A DNA stretch of 64,000 nucleotides from Isosphaeraceae bacterium EP7 (GCA_038400315.1 CP151667.1:3421174-3485173), one strand, 5' to 3'. Shown: positions 1-8,460, counted from the first letter of the stretch. A program made the numbers and translations. Notes: generated by a model from the letters alone, not told the origin.

Positions 1-95
1 CCGACGTGGCTATCGGGGAATACGCTCGCGTAGAACTCGGCCGCCTCGCGGGCCTGGCCACGGTCGAACCAGAGGCAGGTGATCATCTTTGTCAT
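1..95 (-). CDS. VOC-family PhnB-like protein, 5' fragment (3' end outside window)
   Basis: Only the first 31 codons lie in the window; the gene runs off the left edge. Reading the minus strand from an ATG at 95 gives MTKMITCLWFDRGQAREAAE, then FYASVFPDSHV. This is the usual N-terminus of PhnB-like VOC proteins (often annotated 3-demethylubiquinone-9 3-methyltransferase), where a beta strand leads into a WFDxxAxEAAxFYxSxFP helix. A good ribosome binding site (AAGGAGAG) sits 5-6 bases before the ATG, which supports the start. The family assignment comes from this short segment only; substrate and activity cannot be judged. Confidence 0.72.
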   Translation of the reverse strand, partial: MTKMITCLWFDRGQAREAAEFYASVFPDSHV

Positions 96-264
96 GTTCG
101 CTCTCCTTGCTTGCCGCCGACGAGCGCGAAGGCGGCGACTTGCGGAGCCCCTGTCATCGCCTCGAGAAGTTCCCAGCTTCGGGGATTGGAACGATCTATC
201 GGCAGGAAGTCAACGGGTGTACAGTAAAAATCGAGAGACGGGAGGCCGTCGTCCATCCATCGCC

Positions 265-512
265 TGGACTGATCGTAGATGGCGTGCCGGGGGCGACTAC
301 ATCCTGGCCGTCAAGCGTAACCAGGAGACGCTGCACGGCGGGATCACGGGTCACTCGACATGAGTTTCGGCGAGGACCAGAACCGGACGAGAAAGGACCA
401 TGCGGCGGCCAACCTGGCGGCGTTGCGTCGGATGAGCTTGAGCCTGCTGAAGAAGGAGACAAGTGAGAAAGTCGGGATCTAGAACAAGCGGCTCGTCGCA
501 GCCCGCAGTAGT
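265..512 (+). pseudogene. Decayed ISAs1-family transposase remnant
   Basis: Three pieces of an ISAs1-type transposase can be read in different frames. Positions 266-283 read GLIVDG, 289-345 read GGDYILAVKRNQETLHGGI (the conserved strand around the DDE core region), and 351-479 read a C-terminal segment containing LDMSFGEDQNRTR, HAAANLAALRRMSLSLLKKE and KVGI. A TAG stop at 480-482 interrupts the C-terminus, and similarity continues beyond it (NKRLVAA). The second and third pieces are normally separated by more than 100 residues, so there is an internal deletion as well as a frameshift. The element cannot encode a functional enzyme. No terminal inverted repeats were found. The rest of 96-627 holds nothing recognisable apart from the ribosome binding site of the next gene. 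Confidence 0.8.
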
Positions 513-627
513 CAGAATTAGCAGGATGCGATTGCTTGCGTGCATGCATAAAATCGCGGAGGTTACTATTCATTTGTGTAGATCGCCGAGTAAGATTAAG
601 CTGCGATAAAAAAACGGAGAAGGCAAG

Positions 628-1581
628 ATGGCGAAGGCACCACGAAAGTCGATCGTAAAGCCCACAATTCTTACAGTTGAGAGAAAGATATATTTCTATC
701 GTGCGATACTTGGCAAAAACGAAGATCTATCGCCGATCGCATTTGATCCTTCGCCCGTGTTGGAGATTGTCGACCGCTTGACATTCGACCCGCCACAGCG
801 TTATCAAATTAGCATAGATGGAACAGAAACGCTCTGCATCGTTGACCGTAACACATACCCGCACCGGATCAGACTCTGCAATGTACGTCGATCGGATTTT
901 CCACATGAGGAAGAAAGAGGTGTCTTCGCTCCACTGAGTATCGCTGCGGGGAAGGGTTTGGTTGAGCCCGTTCATGTCGTCTTCTTCGCTGATAACATCG
1001 TTGGTTGTGAGTTTAACTTCTACGGACCAAGAATCGGAAAATTGAGAACCTATCTGGCGACCAAAGGCGGCGAATTCTGCCGTGAAATCACGTTCGCGGC
1101 GTTGCTACGAAAAAATGCCTCGATGGACCTTAACCGCCTTAGCTCCCTCCGCACTTTTCAACTCAAAATTCACAGCTCATTTGCGGAATCCGTCAAAAAA
1201 GCTGATGAAAGATTGGGCAGTGCGTTTGTTCAAGTGAGAGAAGTAGGAGAAGCAGAGACAATCGAAATTTGCCTCAAACCCGCAACACGCTCAGTCCTTC
1301 AAAAGCTGTCGTCAAGCCTTTTGGAATCGGCGCGTAAACTTACACGAATGCCGGATATTCGCGAACAAGCTAAAATTTTTAAGGTCGCAGGCGAAGATGA
1401 GGAGACAGGAAAGCAATTCGTGATCGATTTGCTGAGCGATCAGCTCATTGCAAAGAAGAAGATCCTCAAGTCAGATCCAAAATCGCGAGCTGTTGACTCA
1501 GAGTCTGCTTATCAGGCCATTGAGGAAGCGTACTCAGAGTTGCGGGGTGAATTGGTAAAAATGTCGGGATTATCTGTATGA
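628..1581 (+). CDS. Uncharacterised 317-aa soluble protein, first gene of a two-gene AT-richer cassette
   Basis: I do not recognise this family with confidence. The protein has 317 residues, no signal peptide and no membrane segment. It mixes charged helices with beta-rich parts; one distinctive stretch is NIVGCEFNFYGPRIGKL at about residues 124-140. The C-terminal third is charged and probably helical, with many lysine and glutamate residues. The start is supported by GGAGAAGG about 5 bases upstream. Base composition is clearly lower in G+C than the genes to the right, with many AAA, ATT and GAA codons, which points to horizontal acquisition. Its stop codon overlaps the start of the next gene as ATGA, so the two are very likely translated together. 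A defence or toxin-antitoxin role is conceivable from context (IS remnant, low G+C, paired membrane protein) but unproven. Confidence 0.8.
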   Translation: MAKAPRKSIVKPTILTVERKIYFYRAILGKNEDLSPIAFDPSPVLEIVDRLTFDPPQRYQISIDGTETLCIVDRNTYPHRIRLCNVRRSDFPHEEERGVFAPLSIAAGKGLVEPVHVVFFADNIVGCEFNFYGPRIGKLRTYLATKGGEFCREITFAALLRKNASMDLNRLSSLRTFQLKIHSSFAESVKKADERLGSAFVQVREVGEAETIEICLKPATRSVLQKLSSSLLESARKLTRMPDIREQAKIFKVAGEDEETGKQFVIDLLSDQLIAKKKILKSDPKSRAVDSESAYQAIEEAYSELRGELVKMSGLSV

Positions 1582-2081
1582 AACTTCTCGTCAGGTTCGC
1601 AGATAATCACTACACGATATTTAGTATTATGGTTGCATCTGCTTCCGAAATTACCGTCGTCTTCTGGGGCGAATGGTACGGCGGGAGGTCTGTGATGTCT
1701 AATGCTCTGCAAGGCAACCGGAGTGCCGTCTATGGAGCATTTGCGAGTATCTTCGGATCATTGCTCGGCTTCGTGATTACGGCTGTTTCCATTGTGCTGG
1801 GATTCTCAACATCCGAGCGACTTGCCATAGTCAGGAATAGTAAGCATTATCCATCGTTGTGGGCGTCCTTTACGCATACGATCAGAATTTTGGGGCTGGC
1901 CACCATTGTTTCAATAGTGTCATTGATTTGTGATCGAGATAGCAATAGTGTGATTGCGCTAACTTATATGGAAATTTATATTGTTTTTTTGTCAGTTTTA
2001 CTTTTATGTCGAAGCATCTGGGCGCTTGAGCGCGTCGTCGAAGTGGTTGCTAGTCCTGTGAAATCCTCGAAATCGGTGTAA
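1578..2081 (+). CDS. Small membrane protein, second gene of the AT-richer cassette
   Basis: This 167-aa protein starts inside the stop codon of the preceding gene (ATGA at 1578-1581), indicating translational coupling. It has about three to four hydrophobic segments: a weak one near residues 14-32, then GSLLGFVITAVSIVLGFS (about 60-77), ILGLATIVSIVSLIC (about 103-117) and IYIVFLSVLLLCRSIWAL (about 132-149). A polar loop lies between the second and third. The family was not recognised. Codon usage is AT-rich like its partner, so both probably arrived together. A soluble protein paired with a small multi-pass membrane protein resembles the architecture of several anti-phage systems, but no known effector motif is visible and no function is assigned. 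Confidence 0.75.
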   Translation: MKLLVRFADNHYTIFSIMVASASEITVVFWGEWYGGRSVMSNALQGNRSAVYGAFASIFGSLLGFVITAVSIVLGFSTSERLAIVRNSKHYPSLWASFTHTIRILGLATIVSIVSLICDRDSNSVIALTYMEIYIVFLSVLLLCRSIWALERVVEVVASPVKSSKSV

Positions 2082-2184
2082 TTATTGTTGGGGCGGCAAT
2101 GGATATTGGTAATGGTTGCAGGAGTATTGTTGTGAATAAGCCCATCCTTCAGCGGAAACCCTCTCGGGAAATGGTAGGATTGAA

Positions 2185-2204
2185 AATCGATCGTAAGATC
2201 GATT
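2185..2204. other. Perfect inverted repeat, possible operator or terminator
   Basis: AATCGATC and GATCGATT are perfect inverted repeats separated by GTAA. The repeat lies 103 bases after the membrane-protein gene and 73 bases before the tyrosinase start. It is AT-rich and lacks a following T-run, so it could be an operator for the tyrosinase gene as easily as a terminator. Confidence 0.35.
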
Positions 2205-2277
2205 AGCGGAATCACTGCTCTTTTAGCTGCGGTAAATTGGATTGTTGTTGCGAGATTCTGAATCAAAGGAGATGTTG

Positions 2278-3837
2278 ATGTCATTAGATCGATTCGCCCT
2301 GTCGCGAAGGGCGTGGCTTAGTTCTGCGGCCGGCGCATTGGTGTTGCTTCCCGGGCAGATGGCCCGGGCGCAGGCTCCCTCGGCTATCCGCAAAAATGCG
2401 TACGACCTCACGGACCTCGAATGGACTACCTTCGAGCGGGGCGTCGCCGCTATGAAGCGTATTCCGAAGCAAGCGGCTCCGTCGTGGGATTTTCAGGCGA
2501 ACATGCACGGGTATCCGCCCGGCGAGCCCGGCCCCATTCTTGCCGGGTGGCATACCTGCCAGCACGGCAATTGGTGGTTTCTGCCCTGGCATCGGGCCTA
2601 TCTCCTCTATTTTGAGAAGATTATTCGGGCTTACAGCGGTGACCCAGGATTTATGCTCCCCTATTGGGACTGGACAAGACCGGATCAGCAGTCCCTACCC
2701 GCGAGGTTTCTCAATCCTGACAGCCCTCTCTATGACGGGTCTCGGGCGTCTGAGATCAACGGTGGGTGGCCGATCAACGAAAACGCGGTATCCTGGCCTG
2801 TGGTGGCAGGACAGACTACCTTTTCGACCCCGACGAAGGGCTCTGGGATCGGTAGCCAGCGAGTTACATCATCTGGTGATGAGGGTAGTCACGGGGCCAT
2901 GGAGACCTACTGCCATGACCTTGTCCACGACTCTATTGGTGGGCAGATGGGTAATCCTGACACGGCAGCTCGCGACCCCATTTTCTGGCTACATCACGCT
3001 AACGTTGATCGCCTCTGGAGCGCGTGGTTACGAGCGCGGGGTGGAGCATTTCTTCCGCGTGAGGCAATCTGGCTCAATACGCCGTTCCTGTTCTACGGTC
3101 CGCTGGGCCGCAGCGGCTACATGACAACTGCCCAACTACTAAATACCGAAACTCTGGGTTACCGCTACCAAGATTACCCGGCGATGCCAACAATGGTGAT
3201 TGCTATGGTTCCCGGGGCTCCAGGCCAAGACGCGACGCCGGTGCCGGTCGTCGGTGCTTCACCCCAAGAGAAGAAGATTACAATCGCTTCGGCTCTCCCT
3301 CCGAGAGCCGAATTAACAAGCGAGCCGCTCACAGTGATGCTCACTCCCGATGCTCCCGGAAAGGCGCGGATCGGTAGTTTGGGAATGCCAATGGCAAAGG
3401 CACTCATCCCCGGCGAAGGCGGTGCGGCCATTCCTGTCGAGGGGGCGACACTCCAGATCGTCATCGACGACATTCGCTTCGACCAGTCGCCCGGCAGATT
3501 CTATGAAGCTTACATCAACCTGCCCGGTCAGGCGGATGCCGGCGGGCCGGGGAGTTTATATTTCGCGGGCAGCATTTCATTCTTCTCCCTCTCAGCGAGT
3601 CACGGCGGCGGTCATGTGATGGGAGATGGGCCCGCCAGTAAATCCGCTGTTATCGATGCAACTGAGGCAGTGGTTCGGCTTCGGGCGGCTGGCAAGCTCG
3701 TGGATGACCTTAAGGTCACCCTGATCGAACGTTCGGCAAGGCCGCGGCGGAATATCGTTGGAGCACCGGTCCAGGCCCAGCTTCACCCGCCAAGGGTGAC
3801 GATTGGAGCGATCCGGCTTCAATACAGCGGAGGCTAA
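2278..3837 (+). CDS. Tyrosinase-family copper oxidase, Tat-exported
   Basis: This is a type-3 dicopper oxidase, expected to oxidise phenols (monophenol or catechol oxidase) outside the cytoplasm. The N-terminus has a twin-arginine signal (SRRAWLSSAAGALVLLP, residues 9-25) ending near an ARAQA cleavage site. The CuA site is represented by His77 or His92, His96 and His105 in WHTCQHGNWWFLPWHR. The CuB site has His213 and His217 (HDLVHDSIGG) and His240 in FWLHHANVDRLW. The C-terminal third (from about residue 310) is a beta-rich domain typical of long bacterial tyrosinases. The ATG at 2278 is chosen because AAAGGAG ends 6 bases upstream; the frame is open to a TTG at 2242, but that would bury the signal peptide. 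No caddie protein or other copper chaperone is adjacent, although a metal ATPase follows. Confidence 0.93.
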   Translation: MSLDRFALSRRAWLSSAAGALVLLPGQMARAQAPSAIRKNAYDLTDLEWTTFERGVAAMKRIPKQAAPSWDFQANMHGYPPGEPGPILAGWHTCQHGNWWFLPWHRAYLLYFEKIIRAYSGDPGFMLPYWDWTRPDQQSLPARFLNPDSPLYDGSRASEINGGWPINENAVSWPVVAGQTTFSTPTKGSGIGSQRVTSSGDEGSHGAMETYCHDLVHDSIGGQMGNPDTAARDPIFWLHHANVDRLWSAWLRARGGAFLPREAIWLNTPFLFYGPLGRSGYMTTAQLLNTETLGYRYQDYPAMPTMVIAMVPGAPGQDATPVPVVGASPQEKKITIASALPPRAELTSEPLTVMLTPDAPGKARIGSLGMPMAKALIPGEGGAAIPVEGATLQIVIDDIRFDQSPGRFYEAYINLPGQADAGGPGSLYFAGSISFFSLSASHGGGHVMGDGPASKSAVIDATEAVVRLRAAGKLVDDLKVTLIERSARPRRNIVGAPVQAQLHPPRVTIGAIRLQYSGG

Positions 3838-3844
3838 TCAAGTG

Positions 3845-3880
3845 CCGGTACTCGTGGCCAATTTCGGTCGCGAGTACCGG
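3845..3880 (+). terminator. Hairpin after the tyrosinase gene
   Basis: CCGGTACTCG (3845-3854) and CGAGTACCGG (3871-3880) form a perfect 10-bp stem with a 16-base loop, starting 7 bases after the tyrosinase stop codon. There is no T-run, so intrinsic termination is not certain. The stretch 3838-4088 holds no other convincing feature. Confidence 0.5.
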
Positions 3881-4088
3881 AGTATGTCTGGAGTTGGACT
3901 TACTGATAAGCCAGGGCAATTTGAGGAATATTGGAGCACCACCGTGCAGGCGCAAGCCTCTGTCTCGCGGAGGAACCTTGAGGGGGGCCTGGTGGCGAGT
4001 AGGATGGGCGGTTGCGGGATGAATGGTTCGTGTGATTGAACGTTTATGGTTCTGTGGTCATCGCGCGAACCGAGGGATGGCAGGCCCC

Positions 4089-5990
4089 ATGGAACGACCG
4101 GCGTCGGGTAGCTTCGCGGGATTTTTCACGAAGGAAGTCGTCATCGCCGCGACCGCGCTGGCGGCGATCGGCGTCCACCTGATCCTGCGATTCGGCGCCG
4201 GGGGGGGCGGGACGGTCCTCGGGTTCCGCGGGTCCGAGATCCCGCTTTTGTTCGCCCTGGCGTGCGGGGCTCCCCTGGTGTTCGGCCTGGCGGTGCGGCT
4301 CGCACGGCTGGAGTTCAGCTCCGACCTGCTGGCGGGGATCTCCATCGTCACGTCGGTGATCCTCGGCGAGTACCTGGCCGGGACGCTCGTGGTCTTGATG
4401 CTTTCCGGCGGCCAGGCGCTGGAGAATTACGCCGTCCGCCGGGCGTCGTTCGCGCTCGAGGCGCTCGCCCGGCGGATGCCTTCGCTGGCGCACCGCAAGC
4501 GGGACGGGTCGGTGGGGGACATCCCGCTGGGTGAGGTCGCGGTCGGCGATGCCCTGGTGGTCTTCCCGCACGAGACCTGCCCGGTTGACGGGATCGTGCT
4601 GGAGGGCAGCAGCACGATGAACGAGGCGTATCTGACGGGTGAGCCCTTTCTGTTGCCCAAGACCCTGGGATCGGCGGTACTCTCGGGGGCCATCAACGGC
4701 AACGGGGCGCTGACGATCCGGGCGGAGAAGACGGCCGTCGACTCGCGGTACGCCAAGATCATGCAGGTGATGCGCGAGTCGGAGCAGAAGCGGCCCCGGT
4801 TGCGGCGGCTCGGCGACCAGCTGGGCGCGGTCTACACGCCGCTGGCCGTGGTCATCGCGCTGGTGGCCTGGGCATGGAGCGGCGACGTCCTGCGGTTTTT
4901 GGGCGTGCTGGTGGTCGCGACGCCCTGCCCGCTGCTGATCGCCATCCCGGTGGCGATCATCGGCTCGGTGTCGCTGGCGGCGCGCCGGGGGATCATCATC
5001 AAGGACCCGGCCGTGCTGGAGAAGATCGACACCTGCCGGGTCGCCATCTTCGACAAGACGGGGACGCTCACCTACGGGCAGCCGAAGCTGACCGAGGTCA
5101 TTCCCGCCGCCGGCTTCAGCGCAGACGAGGCGCTCGCCGACGTGGCCAGCCTGGAGCGCTACTCGCGGCATCCGCTCGCCTCCGCGATCCTCGAAGCCGC
5201 CGCCGAGGCCAAGCTGCCGCTCGTCGAGGCCCTGGAGGTCGGCGAGCGACCGGGCGAAGGGCTGCGCGGGGTGATCGACAGCCGGACGGTGCAGGTGACC
5301 AGCCGTAAGAAGCTGACCGCCCAGTCCCCGGAGGTCGCCGGGCTCCTCCCCCCGCTCGCCGGCGGCCTGGAATGCGTCGTGCTCTTCGACGGCCGCTATG
5401 CGGCCACGCTCAGGTTCCGCGACGAACCGAGGGCCGAGGGCAAGTCGTTCGTCCGCCACCTGAAGCCGAGGCACGGCTTCCAGCGCATCATGCTCGTCTC
5501 GGGCGACCGCGAGTCCGAGGTGAGCTACCTCGCCGAAAAGGTCGGCATCACCGAGGTCTACGCGAGCCAGAGCCCCGAGCAGAAACTGGCGCTCGTGCGC
5601 GCGGAGACCCAGCGCGCCAACACCGTCTTCATGGGAGACGGAATCAACGACGCCCCGGCGCTGACGGCCGCCACCGTCGGGATCGCGTTCGGCAAGGGGA
5701 GCGACGTCACCGCCGAGGCGGCCGGGGCGGTCATCCTGGACAGCTCCCTGGAGCGAGTCGACGAGATGCTCCACATCGGCCGACGCATGCGGTCGATCGC
5801 CCTCCAGAGCGCCATCGGCGGCATGGGCCTGAGCCTCATCGGAATGGGCATCGCCGCGGCCGGCTACCTCCCCCCCGTGGCCGGAGCCATCACCCAGGAA
5901 GTCATCGACGTCCTCGCGGTCCTCAACGCCCTCAGGACCTCCATGACCCCGAAAACGCTCACCAACTACGACCCCCGACGCACCGATTAA
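4089..5990 (+). CDS. P1B-type heavy-metal translocating ATPase with TPC motif
   Basis: This is a membrane P-type ATPase that would export or import a transition metal at the expense of ATP. Visible motifs, counted from the ATG at 4089, are LTGEP in the actuator domain, the TPCPLL metal-binding helix motif (Thr278-Pro-Cys280), the phosphorylation site DKTGTLT (Asp322), the HP motif (YSRHPLA), GEGLRG, SGDRE, and the hinge [11 protein letters not shown]. There is no N-terminal metal-binding domain. A TPC motif is the signature described for subgroup P1B-5, whose Sinorhizobium member Nia transports nickel and iron; the C-terminal hemerythrin-like domain of Nia is missing here. Metal specificity is therefore an inference. 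The frame is open to an ATG at 4023 and another at 4077; the start is not settled by a strong ribosome binding site. It lies downstream of, but not clearly in operon with, the tyrosinase. Confidence 0.9.
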   Translation: MERPASGSFAGFFTKEVVIAATALAAIGVHLILRFGAGGGGTVLGFRGSEIPLLFALACGAPLVFGLAVRLARLEFSSDLLAGISIVTSVILGEYLAGTLVVLMLSGGQALENYAVRRASFALEALARRMPSLAHRKRDGSVGDIPLGEVAVGDALVVFPHETCPVDGIVLEGSSTMNEAYLTGEPFLLPKTLGSAVLSGAINGNGALTIRAEKTAVDSRYAKIMQVMRESEQKRPRLRRLGDQLGAVYTPLAVVIALVAWAWSGDVLRFLGVLVVATPCPLLIAIPVAIIGSVSLAARRGIIIKDPAVLEKIDTCRVAIFDKTGTLTYGQPKLTEVIPAAGFSADEALADVASLERYSRHPLASAILEAAAEAKLPLVEALEVGERPGEGLRGVIDSRTVQVTSRKKLTAQSPEVAGLLPPLAGGLECVVLFDGRYAATLRFRDEPRAEGKSFVRHLKPRHGFQRIMLVSGDRESEVSYLAEKVGITEVYASQSPEQKLALVRAETQRANTVFMGDGINDAPALTAATVGIAFGKGSDVTAEAAGAVILDSSLERVDEMLHIGRRMRSIALQSAIGGMGLSLIGMGIAAAGYLPPVAGAITQEVIDVLAVLNALRTSMTPKTLTNYDPRRTD

Positions 5991-6024
5991 CCTGGGGTGT
6001 CTACTGCTTGGCCGCCAACCCCCC

Positions 6025-6050
6025 CCGAAAAACTTTCGAAAGTTTTTCGG
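6025..6050. other. 26-bp perfect palindrome
   Basis: The sequence CCGAAAAACTTTC followed directly by its reverse complement GAAAGTTTTTCGG is perfectly symmetrical with no loop base. It lies 35 bases after the ATPase stop codon. Transcribed from the left it would make a GC-capped AU-rich hairpin; as DNA it could be a dyad protein-binding site. Confidence 0.6.
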
Positions 6051-6177
6051 AATTCGTGCCGGAAATCTTCCGCAATTGCAACTGACAGGATACGGCTCGC
6101 TCCGCGCCCCAAACAAAGGCAGGTGTGCGAGCCCCAGTCTCTTTGGAATCCCGAGCAAGCAGAGACGCGGGAATTCC

Positions 6178-6360
6178 CGAACGAACCCATTGCGGGGCGC
6201 CGAACGAAGCCACTCCTGAAATTGCGGAACGAACCCATTCTCGGGGTGAACGCCAGTCTTGGTAACGACTTGCGTCGAAACGGCCGGGGCCGAACGCGAT
6301 CCTTGAGAGGGCGATTTTACGAAACGAACCCGGCGCCGTTTCGAAACGAACCCAATTTTA
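6178..6360. repeat. Cluster of short AACGAACCC direct repeats between convergent genes
   Basis: The motif AACGAACCC with similar flanks occurs at about 6178-6190, 6226-6239, 6321-6331 and 6343-6360, and a variant with one change (GAACGAAGCC) at 6201-6211. Two copies continue as CCCATT, and one as CCCAATTTTA. The repeats fill the non-coding stretch 5991-6375 between the 3' ends of two convergent genes. Read as protein, the copies give NEP or TNP peptides (RNEPI, YETNP, RNEPN). From memory, NEPN/TNPI-like peptides turn up in spurious planctomycete ORFs, so this may be a lineage-specific intergenic repeat. Spacing is irregular, so it is not a CRISPR array. No gene is seen here. Confidence 0.6.
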
Positions 6361-6375
6361 CGCGGACAGGGGGGC

Positions 6376-7845
6376 TCAGGTCAGGCCGGGGATGGGGTCG
6401 GCGTGATAGAGGAAGTGGGGTCGGTCGAGGTCGTCTTGCCAGGCGGCCTGCTGCGGAATTCCGAGGGCCTGGTAGATCGTGGCGGCGAAGTTCTCGGGAC
6501 TCTGGGCGTCGGAGCTGGGGTAGGCGCCGATCTTGTCCGAGGTGCCGATGACCCGGCCGCCTTGCACGCCGCCGCCGGCCAGGAAGACGCTCTGCAAGTG
6601 CCCCCAGTGGTCGCGGCCCGGCTGCTTGTAGAACTGAGGCAGCCTGGAGATCCGAGGGGTCCGGCCGAACTCGCCGGCCATCACGATGAGGGTGGAGTCG
6701 AGGAGTCCGGTGGCGGAGAGGTCGTCCAGCAACGCGGAGAGGGCCCGGTCGGTGGGGGGGTAGAGGTTGTCCTTGAGGTGCGGGAAGGCGTTGCCGTGGG
6801 TGTCCCAGGTCTCGTTGTTCCCCAGGTTCACCTGCACCATGTTCACCCCCGCCTCGACCAGTCTGGCCGCCATTAACAGCGACCAGCCAAAGGAGTTACG
6901 TCCATAGCGGTCGAGCATCCTGGGGTCGGCCCCGGCGACGTCGAAGGCCCGTCGAACCTTGGGGTCGGTCAGCATCGAGACCGCCCCCTCGCGGTGGGCA
7001 TCGAGCCTGGCCGACGGCCCCGCATCGAGCAGCGACTCGCGCTGGCGGTCGAGCCCGGCGAGCAGCTCGAACCGGCGGGCCAGCCTGCCTGCGGCGAAGC
7101 CTTCGGGCAGGGTCAGGTCGGGGATCTGGAAGGCCTGCCGCTTCGGGGTGCGTTTCCGGTCCTGGTGGTCGAACTCATACTCGGGGAAGGCCCCATAAGC
7201 CGTGGGATCGAAGGCCGAGCACTCGACGAACCAGGGGTCGCGCTTCCGCCCCATGACCCCGCCGAACTGGCCCGGGAGCACCCGGCCCGTGGTGTGAATG
7301 AGGCGGTCGGGCAGGACCACTGCCGGCGGCAGGTTGTTCCTGGGCGTCGTCATCGCCCCGGCTACGGCGGCAATCGCCGGGTCATCGCCGGGCTTCGGCA
7401 TGTTGGGGTCGAACCCGAGCGGAGGCTTCGACCGGCCGGTCAGCATGATATGGTGACTGAACGAATGGTCATTCGACGAATGGGTCAGCGACCTGACCAA
7501 AGACCAGAGCCCGCTCCGCTGCGCCAGGCCGGGCAGGTGCTCGCAGATGGAGAGGCCAGGCGTCGCGGTCGAGATCGCCTTGAACTCGCCGCGGATGTCC
7601 TCGGTCGCCTCGGGCTTGGGGTCGAAGCTGTCATGCTGACCCAGGCCGCCCGAGAGGAAGACATAGATGACGGATTTGGCCCGGGGAGGCGCCTTCCGCC
7701 CGGAGACCTCGGCCCCTCGGAGAACGTCCAGCTGCCCCGAACCGAGCCCGAGCAGCCCGACCCCGCCCGCCTGCAACGCCAGCCGCCGGCCGAACCTGGG
7801 GTGGACGAACGAGCCGGACGCCGCCTTGTGCGTGGATTCGGCCAT
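6376..7845 (-). CDS. DUF1501 protein, Tat-exported
   Basis: This 489-aa protein belongs to DUF1501, a group within the alkaline-phosphatase/sulfatase fold that is very abundant in planctomycetes and has no established reaction. An N-terminal segment with FGRRLALQAGGVGLLGLGSG (about residues 18-37) looks like a twin-arginine signal. Family features are VIYVFLSGGLGQHDSFDPKP near residue 60, DRYGRNSFGWSLLMAARLVEAGV around residue 310, VNLGNNETWDTHG, GEFGRTPRI and GRDHWG in the C-terminal third. The start at 7845 keeps the signal near the N-terminus. Unlike the other two DUF1501 genes in the window it has no DUF1549/DUF1553 partner next to it. Its 3' end faces the metal ATPase across the repeat-filled gap. 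Confidence 0.92.
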   Translation of the reverse strand: MAESTHKAASGSFVHPRFGRRLALQAGGVGLLGLGSGQLDVLRGAEVSGRKAPPRAKSVIYVFLSGGLGQHDSFDPKPEATEDIRGEFKAISTATPGLSICEHLPGLAQRSGLWSLVRSLTHSSNDHSFSHHIMLTGRSKPPLGFDPNMPKPGDDPAIAAVAGAMTTPRNNLPPAVVLPDRLIHTTGRVLPGQFGGVMGRKRDPWFVECSAFDPTAYGAFPEYEFDHQDRKRTPKRQAFQIPDLTLPEGFAAGRLARRFELLAGLDRQRESLLDAGPSARLDAHREGAVSMLTDPKVRRAFDVAGADPRMLDRYGRNSFGWSLLMAARLVEAGVNMVQVNLGNNETWDTHGNAFPHLKDNLYPPTDRALSALLDDLSATGLLDSTLIVMAGEFGRTPRISRLPQFYKQPGRDHWGHLQSVFLAGGGVQGGRVIGTSDKIGAYPSSDAQSPENFAATIYQALGIPQQAAWQDDLDRPHFLYHADPIPGLT

Positions 7846-7950
7846 GGCGATGCGGCCCTCGGGGTCATCCGGCGCTGGTTGGAGGATTGTTGGATCCCGA
7901 TCCTACCACCGGCCGGGCTTGCGTGCCACACGCCTCTCGCAGGTGAGGCT

Positions 7951-8460
7951 TCAGGGCTTCTTCGGCGCTTCGGGTTCCGGCGTGGCCTTGCGGAAGACCA
8001 TGAGGGTCCGGCCGTCGCCGGCTTCGGCCTCGAAGGAATCGGGCCTGGTGCCATCGGGGGCGGCCATGCAGATGGTCAGCTCGTCGCCGTCGAGCTTGTA
8101 GATGCCCTGGACGACCTTGTCGCGGAACTTGCCGCCGTCGGCCACCACGTCGATTGTCTTCAGCTTGCGGGACGGGTCGAGCGTGACATGGGTGCCCGCG
8201 AACCGCTTCCCCTTGCGGGTCCAGTAGACGAAGTCGCCCTCGGCCACCCTGCGGATCTCGGCCAGGATCTCGGCGGCCGTACTCTGGCCGCCTGTCGTAT
8301 ACCGGGTCGGCTCCCAGGTCCCTTCCAGCGTTTTCAGCTCCTCCTTGACCTCGGCGCTTACCGCCTTCGGAGGCTGATCTTGCGCCGGGGCGAGGCCCGC
8401 CGAGACGAGGAATGCGGCGGCAAACAAGGCGATCTGGGCGAGGGGAATTGGCATGGCCAT
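7951..8460 (-). CDS. Secreted TIGR03067-type protein
   Basis: The protein has 169 residues from an ATG at 8460, which follows GGAAAGG by 4 bases; the open frame to 8562 has no better start. A signal peptide (PIPLAQIALFAAAFLVSAGLA) is followed by the pattern seen in the planctomycete TIGR03067 family: ELKTLEGTWEPTRYTTGG, a central FVYWTRKGKRFAGTHVTLDPS strand pair, KTIDVV, GIYKLDGDELTICMA and a closing MVFRKA. The fold is probably a small lipocalin-like beta barrel and the function is unknown. It lies 105 bases upstream of the DUF1501 gene on the same strand and could share its transcript. Confidence 0.85.
   Translation of the reverse strand: MAMPIPLAQIALFAAAFLVSAGLAPAQDQPPKAVSAEVKEELKTLEGTWEPTRYTTGGQSTAAEILAEIRRVAEGDFVYWTRKGKRFAGTHVTLDPSRKLKTIDVVADGGKFRDKVVQGIYKLDGDELTICMAAPDGTRPDSFEAEAGDGRTLMVFRKATPEPEAPKKP

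Noticed and set aside
628-2081. Kiwa (KwaA/KwaB) anti-phage system
   Set aside because: Only size and the membrane/soluble pairing are similar; gene order is reversed compared with kwaAB and no sequence signature was seen.
3803-4039. Possible 78-aa gene after the tyrosinase
   Set aside because: It overlaps the tyrosinase end and the hairpin, has no good ribosome binding site and no similarity.
4044-6158. 704-codon open frame antisense to the metal ATPase
   Set aside because: It is a shadow of the high-G+C sense gene, rich in Arg, Gly, His and Asp, with no domain. The ATPase has all family motifs.
6178-6360. CRISPR array
   Set aside because: Repeats are only 9-14 bases, irregularly spaced, and no cas gene is present.
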